NCBI GenBank assembly: GCA_902563095.1
Contig: CACEWA010000003.1
Coordinates: forward strand, 65,372-98,070
DNA from: an uncultured Candidatus Poseidoniales archaeon
GTDB taxonomy: Archaea > Thermoplasmatota > Poseidoniia > Poseidoniales > Poseidoniaceae
Length of the DNA stretch: 32,699 nt
Direction of reading: 5' to 3'
Shown: in pieces, positions 1 through 6,623 of the stretch
How positions within the stretch are numbered: the first letter of the stretch is position 1
Layout of the letters: each line of letters opens with the position of its first letter
Notes under the pieces: generated by a model
Told to the model about the DNA's origin: nothing
What the model saw: the letters and a program-made list of their open reading frames with translations, nothing else
Databases searched by the model: none
Translations under genes and position numbers: made by a program

Positions 1-348
1 TTCGATGCCACACCTGACTGCGAAGATGGGCAACCTCTGCCCGATAGAATAACCATTAGTTCAACAGTAGACAACCCGAACAGTGGATGGTTTGGAGGAG
101 GAGGTGCTAACTCAGACGTAACCTGGACTCTCGTTAATCCTAGTGATGAAGAAATTGCATCTAATACTGGAACAGTCGGAGAAGGGCAATCACAAACTTG
201 GGATTATACCTCAAGAGATACTGCTGAAGGCATATGGAAATTGAATATTGAAGTCGCTGAAAATGGGGACGATGTAAATGTCAACAACGATGTCACCATT
301 GCATATCCTGAAGGTTCTGAAGACGCTGTCAACCCTCGGACAGAGTGA
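1..348 (+). CDS. C-terminal end of a putative secreted or surface protein
   Basis: Frame 1 is open from the window edge to a TGA at 346-348, giving the last 115 residues of a larger protein. It is rich in Asp, Asn, Gly, Ser and Thr and poor in Lys. Alternating hydrophobic residues around DVTWTLVNPSDEE and GIWKLNIEVAENGDDV suggest a beta-sandwich domain such as those that end many secreted archaeal proteins. There is no membrane segment in the visible part, so anchoring cannot be judged. I do not recognise the family. The composition argues strongly for a real extracellular protein; the function is unknown. Confidence 0.6.
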   Translation, partial: FDATPDCEDGQPLPDRITISSTVDNPNSGWFGGGGANSDVTWTLVNPSDEEIASNTGTVGEGQSQTWDYTSRDTAEGIWKLNIEVAENGDDVNVNNDVTIAYPEGSEDAVNPRTE

Positions 349-365
349 AAGTAAAGTGAAAGTAA
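345..365 (+). repeat. Short direct repeat over the first gene's stop codon
   Basis: GTGAAAGTAA occurs at 345-354 and again at 356-365, one base apart, and the first copy contains the TGA stop. It is probably a minor duplication with no assigned role. Confidence 0.5.
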
Positions 366-366
366 T

Positions 367-380
367 CTGCAACCTTGCAG
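367..380 (+). terminator. Tight inverted repeat downstream of the first gene
   Basis: CTGCAA (367-372) and TTGCAG (375-380) are perfect inverted arms with a two-base spacer, 19 bases after the first gene's stop. No T-rich tail follows, so a terminator role is only a guess, and arms this short arise often by chance. Confidence 0.25.
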
Positions 381-443
381 TGTGCTGTTCAGAATGCATG
401 GATTCATTAGTGTCCACTTTCAAAGTTGAGATATGAGACCTTC

Positions 444-460
444 TATCTTTGATATACTTA
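444..460 (+). promoter_or_regulatory. TATA-like box for radA
   Basis: The AT-rich stretch TATCTTTGATATACTTA is centred about 25 bases before the ATG at 479. That is the archaeal TATA-to-start distance for a leaderless or nearly leaderless transcript. It supports the ATG at 479 over the in-frame TTG at 449, which lies inside the box. Confidence 0.5.
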
Positions 461-478
461 GGCTCGATAGTCAGGTTC

Positions 479-1501
479 ATGGCAGCAAAGAGCAAGTCAA
501 AGAAGCAGAAAGAAGAAGAAGCCCCTGATGCAGAGGTAATCACAATGGAGGAGCAATTAGAACCAGAGGTCAGCATCGATGACCTTCCAGGCGTAGGTCC
601 AGCAACCGCTGAAAAACTACGTGAAGCAGGTTTTGATGAATTACTAGCACTCGCAGTAATGAGTCCTCCTGACCTAGCAGAACAAGCCGAACTGGGAGAA
701 GCAGTTGCTGGCAAAATTATCCAAGCTGCAAAGAAGATGGCAAACATCGGTGGTTTCGTTTCAGGTTCCGCATTATTAGAGCGAAGAAGGGAAGTTCAGA
801 AATTATCTAGCATGGTTCAATCAATCGATGATCTACTAGCAGGTGGATTTGAGACACAATCCCTTGTTGAAGTGTATGGAGAATTCGGTTCCGGTAAGAC
901 CCAAATCGGTCACCAACTAGCAGTAAACTGTACCTTGCCAATAGAGCAAGGCGGATTAGATGGCGACGTATTCTACATCGATACAGAAGATACCTTCCGT
1001 CCTGAAAGAATTACTCAGATGGCAAGAGGCCATGGCCTAGACCCTGAAGCAGTTCTAGAGAGAATCCATGTTGCAAGAGCATACAATTCAGCACACCAAA
1101 TGTTGCTCGCTGAAGAAATCAAGCGCATGAGCCGAGGAATCAATGTCAAGATGATTATCGTAGATTCGCTAACAAGTCATTTCCGTGCAGAATTCGTTGG
1201 GCGAGGAATGTTAGCAAACCGCCAACAAAAACTCAACAGGCATCTAAAGGACTTGAAGCAACTTGCAGATGTAAACAATGCATTGGTCCTAGTTACCAAC
1301 CAAGTAATGAGTAAGCCTGATGCAATGTGGGGAGATCCAACCAAACCGATTGGTGGACACGTATTAGCTCACGCATCTACATTCAGACTTTACTTGAGAA
1401 AGGCGAAAGGTGGCAGAAGAATTGCACGTCTTGTCGACTCTCCAAACCTACCAGATGGTGAGTGTGTTTACCAGGTCTGTGAAGAAGGTCTCCGTGACTG
1501 A
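479..1501 (+). CDS. radA: DNA repair and recombination protein RadA
   Basis: A 340-residue RecA/Rad51-family recombinase that would form ATP-dependent filaments on single-stranded DNA and drive strand exchange in homologous recombination. A Lys/Glu-rich tail (residues 2-25) precedes a helix-hairpin-helix DNA-binding domain around [15 protein letters not shown]. The ATPase core has Walker A GEFGSGKT near residues 134-141 and Walker B MIIVDS near 225-230, followed by the loop regions [15 protein letters not shown] and [15 protein letters not shown]. The linker has FVSG where many RadA proteins have the FxxA polymerisation motif; to my memory a Gly variant also occurs in methanococci. Length is normal and there is no intein. 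The start is set by the TATA-like box. ftsZ follows after 78 bases on the same strand. Confidence 0.97.
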   Translation: MAAKSKSKKQKEEEAPDAEVITMEEQLEPEVSIDDLPGVGPATAEKLREAGFDELLALAVMSPPDLAEQAELGEAVAGKIIQAAKKMANIGGFVSGSALLERRREVQKLSSMVQSIDDLLAGGFETQSLVEVYGEFGSGKTQIGHQLAVNCTLPIEQGGLDGDVFYIDTEDTFRPERITQMARGHGLDPEAVLERIHVARAYNSAHQMLLAEEIKRMSRGINVKMIIVDSLTSHFRAEFVGRGMLANRQQKLNRHLKDLKQLADVNNALVLVTNQVMSKPDAMWGDPTKPIGGHVLAHASTFRLYLRKAKGGRRIARLVDSPNLPDGECVYQVCEEGLRD

Positions 1502-1525
1502 TTAGTGGTTGAACAATCGCCTTCT

Positions 1526-1540
1526 CACCCCTATGGGGTG
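1526..1540 (+). promoter_or_regulatory. Palindrome between radA and ftsZ, repeated at 9996-10010
   Basis: CACCCC (1526-1531) and GGGGTG (1535-1540) are perfect six-base arms around TAT. With the preceding CT this reads CTCACCCCTATGGGGTG, and the same 17-mer with one transition lies at 9994-10010, also intergenic. It ends 40 bases before the ftsZ ATG and just upstream of a weak TATA-like CAAATTAG (1551-1558). It could be an operator or an RNA hairpin. Confidence 0.5.
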
Positions 1541-1579
1541 GCGGCACCTTCAAATTAGGTGCAAATAGGATGCAGCGTC

Positions 1580-2713
1580 ATGCGACATCTTATCGAGCGT
1601 GTTCTTGAACTTGCTGAAGAAGAAGAAGGGCCTGTTATTCGACCAACTAGCGTTGAAGAGATGGAGTCTAATGATGCCGAATTAAGGCGTCTATTGGAAT
1701 CTCTACAACCTAGGATCAGAGTCTATGGAGCAGGTGGAGCTGGATGCAATGCAGTAAGCCGCTTGCACGAAGAAGGATTATTCGAAAATCGCTATGTCAC
1801 AGGACATGCAATCAACACAGATGCTCAAGCATTACTGATGAGTCCTCTTGAAAATAAGGTCCTCATTGGGAGAACTGCAAGAGGAAGAGGAGCGGGTGGC
1901 GATCCTACCAAAGGAGAAGCCGCTGCATTGGAAAGTGAAAATAATTTGAGAAAAATCACCGAGGATACTCAGTTGGCAATTATCACAGCAGGGATGGGTG
2001 GAGGTTCAGGAACCGGTGCTGCCGGACACATTGCACGTCTTGCCAAAGAGCAAGGTGCACTAACTGTTGCTGTAGTTACATATCCGTTCAATTCTGAAGG
2101 AACTCTGCGCAAGCAAAATGCTGAATGGGGACTTGAGAGACTTCGTGAATACTGTGACACCATACTTGTGATTCCTAACGAAAGATTACTAGAAATTGAG
2201 GGAGTAAGAGACCTTCCATTGGCAAGTGCATTCAGAGTTGGAGACGAATTATTGGTTAGGGCAATTACCGGTGTAACAGAGTTGCTAACAACTGACGGAA
2301 TGGTTAACCTTGACTTTGAGGACCTCAAAGCAGTCATCAATTCTGGTTCCGGTGTTGCAATGATTGGACTAGGAGCGGCTAGTGGACCTGGAAGGGCTGA
2401 AGCGGCAACTTTGGAAGCATTACATTCCCCACTATTGGACTTAGATGTTTCAGATGCCCGTGGAGCATTGATCAACGTAGTTGGCGGCTCAAGCCTAACT
2501 TTAGGGGAAGCGGAGAAATGCGCTAAGCTGATTCAAGGAAAGGTTTCAGATAATGCTAGAATTATCTGGGGGGCCGCTGTTGATGAAAGCCTAGGAGAAG
2601 ACATCAGAGTTATGCTCGTTCTGACAGGCGTTCGCTCAGATCAAATTCATGGAGCCAGTGAAAACCGGCAATTGCGGGCTCTAAAGTCACGAAATATCGA
2701 GTTCGTGAACTAG
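1580..2713 (+). CDS. ftsZ: Cell division protein FtsZ
   Basis: A 377-residue tubulin-family GTPase expected to form the cytokinetic ring. An acidic N-terminal extension (about 45 residues, helical ELRRLLESLQ at its end) leads into the nucleotide-binding loop VYGAGGAGCNAV. The tubulin signature is GMGGGSGTGAAG near residues 137-148, with Ser where the classical motif has Thr. The synergy loop VNLDFEDLKAVI near 240-251 keeps the Asp needed for GTP hydrolysis in the filament. The extension resembles archaeal FtsZ1, but I do not commit to FtsZ1 or FtsZ2. ATG at 1580 is preferred over the upstream GTG at 1559 because of the TATA-like spacing. The stop shares the CTAG at 2710-2713 with the convergent gene. 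Confidence 0.96.
   Translation: MRHLIERVLELAEEEEGPVIRPTSVEEMESNDAELRRLLESLQPRIRVYGAGGAGCNAVSRLHEEGLFENRYVTGHAINTDAQALLMSPLENKVLIGRTARGRGAGGDPTKGEAAALESENNLRKITEDTQLAIITAGMGGGSGTGAAGHIARLAKEQGALTVAVVTYPFNSEGTLRKQNAEWGLERLREYCDTILVIPNERLLEIEGVRDLPLASAFRVGDELLVRAITGVTELLTTDGMVNLDFEDLKAVINSGSGVAMIGLGAASGPGRAEAATLEALHSPLLDLDVSDARGALINVVGGSSLTLGEAEKCAKLIQGKVSDNARIIWGAAVDESLGEDIRVMLVLTGVRSDQIHGASENRQLRALKSRNIEFVN
2700..2711. terminator. Inverted repeat at the ftsZ stop
   Basis: AGTTC (2700-2704) and GAACT (2707-2711) flank GT and overlap both convergent stop codons. It is short, so a role in 3' end formation is only possible. Confidence 0.2.
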
Positions 2714-3300
2714 TCCTTAATCGCATAAAATGCTAGAGATAGTAAGGCAATTATTCCAATTGCACCAACTGCCATTTGAATGCCCGTAACTTCCTTTCCA
2801 GAAAGTTCGGGTGTTGTGACTTCGCCTGTATAATTAGGACCAGGTACTGCTATTGAGAGCGAATTCCATTCATCACCACTAGCGCCGCCATCCCCATTTA
2901 CTGCATTTCCATGAATCACAAATGTTGCGAGTTCGTCATCCGCTTCAGGAGCAATCCAAACAACATTCCATTCTCGTCTATCATTAATCTCGGTTGAATG
3001 AGTGTATCCCTCGTCTATCAATTGCCAGCCTTCACCAATCAATTGGCCTTGAGAAATAATTACTCTAAAACCTCCTTGAACATCGTTTTGCTCGACTGGA
3101 GATTGAATAGCCAATGTTAGATTATACTCTTCTGAGGAATTGTATACCGCTGGTAAACCGTCGAAAGTTACAGTTGTGGTTTCATCAGAACCACCATGGC
3201 ACAAGCAACCGTCATCTCCCCGGTCACCGATACCATCTGGTAGAGCTTGGCTCTGACCGATGAGCGATAGCAAAATTGCTAGCGCTATCACCTTCTTCAT
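2710..3300 (-). CDS. Secreted, membrane-anchored protein with an N-terminal CxCH motif
   Basis: A 196-residue protein. Residues 1-19 form a signal peptide (MKKVIALAILLSLIGQSQA). Just after it comes GCLCHGG (Cys32, Cys34, His35). A beta-rich domain follows (about 45-160), then one membrane helix (VGAIGIIALLSLAFYAI) near the C-terminus. The order of Cys/His motif, Reeler-like beta domain and C-terminal anchor resembles the choice-of-anchor V architecture, where a CxxCH haem motif is usual. Here only one residue separates the cysteines, so ordinary c-type haem attachment is doubtful. It is convergent with ftsZ and overlaps it by four bases. AGGCGGTG just before the ATG may serve as ribosome-binding sequence. 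Confidence 0.65.
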   Translation of the reverse strand: MKKVIALAILLSLIGQSQALPDGIGDRGDDGCLCHGGSDETTTVTFDGLPAVYNSSEEYNLTLAIQSPVEQNDVQGGFRVIISQGQLIGEGWQLIDEGYTHSTEINDRREWNVVWIAPEADDELATFVIHGNAVNGDGGASGDEWNSLSIAVPGPNYTGEVTTPELSGKEVTGIQMAVGAIGIIALLSLAFYAIKD

Positions 3301-3345
3301 GGCACCGCCTGTAGGTATTCGCTTTCAAGTTTAATCATTGGCCGT

Positions 3346-3355
3346 GAGGCGCCTC
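3346..3355. promoter_or_regulatory. Perfect palindrome in the divergent promoter region 3301-3476
   Basis: GAGGCGCCTC is a perfect ten-base palindrome, 46 bases upstream of the minus-strand ATG. The rest of this spacer is AT-rich, with TATA-like stretches ATTAAATTTT (3386-3395) and TTGATAATTTTTA (3455-3467) toward the plus-strand gene. It could be an operator, but it is unproven. Confidence 0.3.
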
Positions 3356-3476
3356 TCAACGTGATTTTTTGTCATTTTTGTGGCATTAAATTTTCATAAA
3401 AAATGGCTTTGAATACAGATGCCCCAATACATGGTTTCAATAACTATGAGTGATTTGATAATTTTTAGTGAGTACT

Positions 3477-3881
3477 ATGTTACCCTTTGAAACAAATGAC
3501 TTACCTCAAGAAGATGAAGAGGATATTGACCCTTTTGCAGAACTAGAAATTGGAACAAAATCAGCCCACCAAGGCAACAATAATGCCTTAGCAGCCTTTG
3601 AAGAAGACGATGACCCGCTGTCAGCTTTCGCAGATGAAAACGACAACGAAATCGATGAAATTGTTATTTCCTTCGAAGATGATGATGTTCCTGAGATTGA
3701 AAATTCTAACACTACGAAAAATAACCCTTCAGAAATTACCTACAAACTTCTACTAGAGACAGTTTGGGTTGATGATATTCTTGACCCTTCTGAAGTTCAA
3801 TTATTAGCAAGAAAAAGAGGTGAACTCGGACTTTCATTTGAGAGACATCTCCAACTAGTTCGAGATATCATCGGAGGCTAA
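3477..3881 (+). CDS. Acidic protein with a C-terminal helical module
   Basis: A 134-residue protein from the ATG at 3477 (a GTG three codons earlier is possible). The first ~85 residues are very acidic and probably disordered, with repeated DPFAELE / DPLSAFADE-like blocks separated by Asp/Glu runs. The last ~48 residues form a predicted helical unit, LLLETVWVDDILDPSEVQLL followed by LGLSFERHLQL. This is the 'D-x-x-L/I-x-x-x-E...LL...LGLS' pattern seen in TerB-like or EF-hand-like helical domains. A similar unit begins the next protein. GGAGG at its 3' end (3874-3878) is the ribosome-binding site of that gene, so the two are likely coupled. The function is unknown. Confidence 0.6.
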   Translation: MLPFETNDLPQEDEEDIDPFAELEIGTKSAHQGNNNALAAFEEDDDPLSAFADENDNEIDEIVISFEDDDVPEIENSNTTKNNPSEITYKLLLETVWVDDILDPSEVQLLARKRGELGLSFERHLQLVRDIIGG

Positions 3882-3884
3882 TCA

Positions 3885-4934
3885 ATGGCCCCCACTCCTT
3901 TCGAGCATGGACTAGCATTAGCTTGGTCCGATGGTGCACTATCACGTGATGGTGCGATAATGCTCGAAACATTGCAAAAGCAATTGGGACTTAGCGATAA
4001 AGAAAGAGCCGTTCAGGAGCAGTCTTGGCTATCTGACATGTCGAAGAATGATAGAAGATCGTTTGGAGATGGAGACCAGATTCTAAGAGAATGGCTTGAA
4101 GGCCTAAACGATAGAGAAAATTTAGCCTCTAGTGCCCGCTCGATGGGTCGTGCAGCCCTGGATGTAGGATTATCCAAATCCGCATGGACCAATGCATACC
4201 AATTTGCCAATGGGTTAGGCTTAGGGGAAGAGTTGGCTTCAGGTGTTTGGCTAGAAAAAGAAGCAGACAAATTAGAGGGGTGGCCTGCTGCTCTAGACCC
4301 ATTAGCGATTATTCTTGGACTTGTTATTTCGGTCCCAAAAACCACGCCTATACAACAAGCAGAATTGGTAGAGGGTGATGCATTTGTTCTGATTAACCAT
4401 GCAGATGCTAAATCAAATTCCCTATCTTGGATGCCCGAACTAATCCCAGTGATGAATGAAAAATGTGCTTGGGGTTGGAAAGGCGATAGTAAGGCTTCAA
4501 CTAGTCCTCCTGAAAAAGACTTAGTGTACTGTAATTCTGTTGTACTTGCATGGATCCGACGTTTGATTGCAATGCGCCATCAAAGAGGTGAACGCGGACT
4601 AGAAGAATTACCTGAGGGGTTCCAAGTCATGCCTTCATCTGCTGAATTAGAACGAGATGGCAACAATCTGAAAATTTCAATGATTGTTGACCTAGGTGAA
4701 AACGGATTAGTTCGGCCATGGGCTAGTGTCAATGTAGACCAAGAGATAACCATTAATCCTGCACCAGAAGGGTTGGGAACCAATTGGGTGAAGATTCATG
4801 ATGGCCTAGCAAATGTCATAGTTACTGCTCTTGAAACCCTGCCTAAACAACTGTTACTAGCTGCTGGATTACAAGTAAATTGCACTAATATTTCAGTTCA
4901 TGAGGGATGGATTACTCATGATTTGAGTGAATGA
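3885..4934 (+). CDS. Uncharacterised protein with an N-terminal helical module
   Basis: A 349-residue, soluble-looking protein with no signal peptide and no clear membrane helix. Residues ~8-45 (HGLALAWSDGALSRDGAIML then LGLSDKERAVQEQ) match the pattern of the preceding protein's C-terminus. A second helical stretch (~60-125) and a mixed alpha/beta remainder follow. I do not recognise the family. It starts four bases after the preceding stop with GGAGG six bases before the ATG, which indicates translational coupling. Its 3' end overlaps the convergent OsmC gene by 23 bases. Confidence 0.6.
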   Translation: MAPTPFEHGLALAWSDGALSRDGAIMLETLQKQLGLSDKERAVQEQSWLSDMSKNDRRSFGDGDQILREWLEGLNDRENLASSARSMGRAALDVGLSKSAWTNAYQFANGLGLGEELASGVWLEKEADKLEGWPAALDPLAIILGLVISVPKTTPIQQAELVEGDAFVLINHADAKSNSLSWMPELIPVMNEKCAWGWKGDSKASTSPPEKDLVYCNSVVLAWIRRLIAMRHQRGERGLEELPEGFQVMPSSAELERDGNNLKISMIVDLGENGLVRPWASVNVDQEITINPAPEGLGTNWVKIHDGLANVIVTALETLPKQLLLAAGLQVNCTNISVHEGWITHDLSE

Positions 4935-5304
4935 TAACCTCTGAAGTTATCTTACAATCATCTCGCAGGCTGTTTGAAACACTGCAGTACTTTTCATGTG
5001 ATTTGTGCACTACTCTCTCAACTAATTTTTGTGGAACATCTCCTTCGACATGATACACTAAATGCATGGAAGTAAAGTATCTAGGTGATTCATCATTTCT
5101 TGTTGAGTCCATGTCCACCCATACTTTGGAAAATTCACGGTCTTTCAATCCAATCACCACATCAACAATCGAACAAGCCCCAACCATCTGTAAGGCAAGT
5201 TGCATTGGACTTGGGCCTTCTTCCCAGTTCATCTCAATTCGCTGGCCGTTGGAATTAATCCCAACCATATTTTTCCCACCAGTCCACTCAACTGTTCCTT
5301 GCAT
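4912..5304 (-). CDS. OsmC/Ohr-family peroxiredoxin-like protein
   Basis: A 130-residue OsmC-fold protein; family members reduce organic hydroperoxides with a cysteine pair. Residues 1-35 give the typical VEWTGG entry and the GPSPMQLALQ helix. Cys44 lies in MVGACSIVDVV, the position of the peroxidatic cysteine, and Cys107 in KYCSVSNSL, the resolving-cysteine position of the YhfA-like branch. ESPRYFTSMHLVYHVEG matches the family's central strand. The chosen ATG at 5304 has GGAG six bases upstream; a longer reading to 5442 would run into icd. It is divergent from icd, with an 85-base spacer. Confidence 0.92.
   Translation of the reverse strand: MQGTVEWTGGKNMVGINSNGQRIEMNWEEGPSPMQLALQMVGACSIVDVVIGLKDREFSKVWVDMDSTRNDESPRYFTSMHLVYHVEGDVPQKLVERVVHKSHEKYCSVSNSLRDDCKITSEVIIHSNHE
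4933..4951. terminator. Hairpin at the convergent end of the 3885 gene and OsmC
   Basis: GATAAC (4933-4938) and GTTATC (4946-4951) are perfect arms around a seven-base loop. It begins inside the upstream gene's stop and lies within the last OsmC codons. It might help 3' end formation, but arms of six are common by chance. Confidence 0.25.
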
Positions 5305-5389
5305 AATTGCTCCAACTCCCACTACAAGATGAAACCACCGTTGACCGCTGTGTTGATGAAGGGAGTCAAGTTGGGTCGTAACGAGCACC

Positions 5390-6616
5390 ATGTCAGGCAG
5401 CCCTATTACAATGGAAAACGGAGTTCTAATTGTACCAGACAATCCAATCGTTCACTACATTGAAGGAGATGGAATTGGAGTTGATATCACTCCAGTAATG
5501 ATTGAAGTTGTAGATGCGGCTGTATCCAAAGCCTACTCTGGTGCAAAATCAATTACATGGAGCGAAACTCTAGCGGGAGAGAAAGCATTCAACCACACGG
5601 GAGAATGGCTACCAGAGGCGACATTAGATGCAATGAGAACCGGTCTAGTTTCAATCAAGGGCCCTTTGACCACGCCAGTTGGCGGTGGGATCCGCTCACT
5701 CAATGTAGCACTTAGGCAAAAACTGGACTTATTCGCATGTGTTAGACCTGTTCGCTGGTATGAAGGGACTCCTTCACCAGTAAAGTCCCCTGGTGATGTC
5801 GACATGATCATCTTCAGAGAGAATAGCGAAGATGTGTACGCTGGAATCGAGTGGGAAGCTGGGTCTCCTGAAGTCGCTAAAGTAATGGATTTCTTAGTCA
5901 ATGAAATGGGTGTGGATAAAATCAGATTCCCAAATACTTCGGGAATAGGAATCAAACCGATTAGCAAAGAAGGAACTGCAAGAATAGTTCGTGCTGCAAT
6001 CAAATACGCAGTAGAAAATGACAAGGATAGTGTTACACTAGTCCACAAAGGTAACATCATGAAATTCACAGAAGGTGGATTCAGAGATTGGGGATACCAA
6101 TTGGCTAAGGATGAATTTGGTGCAACTGAATTAGACGGTGGACCATGGTGTACATTTGAAAATCCGAATACTGGAAACACGATTACAATCAAGGACGTAA
6201 TTGCTGATGCTATGCTTCAACAAATTATCACTCGCCCTGCAGAATATGGAGTTCTTTCCACAATGAATCTCAATGGCGACTATATCTCCGATGCTCTAGC
6301 AGCACAAGTGGGAGGAATCGGTATTGCCCCTGGTGCAAATATCAACTACGATACTGGAATTTCTATCTTCGAAGCAACACATGGAACTGCCCCGAAATAC
6401 GCTGGTCAAGACAAAGTTAACCCGGGTTCACTAATCTTGTCCGCTGAAATGATGCTTAGACACATGGGCTGGAGTGAAGCTGCGGATTTAATCGTCAGTG
6501 GAATGGAAGGTGCAATCTCTGCTAAGACTGTAACTTACGACTTTGAAAGATTGATGGATGATGCTGAATTACTATCATGTTCAGCATTTGGAAAGGCGAT
6601 TATCTCTCATATGTGA
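5390..6616 (+). CDS. icd: Isocitrate dehydrogenase, NADP-dependent
   Basis: A 408-residue enzyme that oxidatively decarboxylates isocitrate to 2-oxoglutarate in the TCA cycle. It has [13 protein letters not shown] at the N-terminus, the substrate loop RSLNVALRQ with Ser103 (equivalent to the regulated serine of the E. coli enzyme), and [13 protein letters not shown]. The cofactor region [17 protein letters not shown] has the Lys-Tyr pair of NADP enzymes, and [17 protein letters not shown] keeps the Tyr and Arg that bind the 2'-phosphate. Length and motifs match bacterial-type Icd closely. ATG at 5390 precedes the conserved core by a normal 20 residues. The stop lies seven bases from the stop of the convergent PIN-domain gene. 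Confidence 0.97.
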   Translation: MSGSPITMENGVLIVPDNPIVHYIEGDGIGVDITPVMIEVVDAAVSKAYSGAKSITWSETLAGEKAFNHTGEWLPEATLDAMRTGLVSIKGPLTTPVGGGIRSLNVALRQKLDLFACVRPVRWYEGTPSPVKSPGDVDMIIFRENSEDVYAGIEWEAGSPEVAKVMDFLVNEMGVDKIRFPNTSGIGIKPISKEGTARIVRAAIKYAVENDKDSVTLVHKGNIMKFTEGGFRDWGYQLAKDEFGATELDGGPWCTFENPNTGNTITIKDVIADAMLQQIITRPAEYGVLSTMNLNGDYISDALAAQVGGIGIAPGANINYDTGISIFEATHGTAPKYAGQDKVNPGSLILSAEMMLRHMGWSEAADLIVSGMEGAISAKTVTYDFERLMDDAELLSCSAFGKAIISHM

Positions 6617-6622
6617 GATAAT
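6599..6622. terminator. 24-base near-perfect palindrome between convergent stops
   Basis: ATTATCTC (6599-6606) and GAGATAAT (6615-6622) are perfect eight-base arms. The eight bases between them contain CATATG, itself palindromic, so only the T6607/T6614 pair is mismatched. The icd stop (6614-6616) lies inside it and the PIN gene's stop (6626-6624) is two bases beyond it. The position suggests a shared two-way 3' end signal. Confidence 0.45.
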
Positions 6623-6623
6623 T

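Noticed and set aside
211-747. 178-residue open frame on the minus strand across the radA start
   Set aside because: Antisense to radA and to the preceding spacer, low complexity, no recognisable domain; radA coding evidence is overwhelming.
479-1501. Possible intein in RadA
   Set aside because: Length and motif spacing are normal; no insertion at Walker A or elsewhere.
3403-3453. 16-codon open frame in the divergent spacer, possible leader peptide
   Set aside because: Too short to separate from chance, with no ribosome-binding site or conserved content visible.
5533-6192. 219-residue open frame opposite icd
   Set aside because: Mirror of well-conserved icd codons, no independent evidence.
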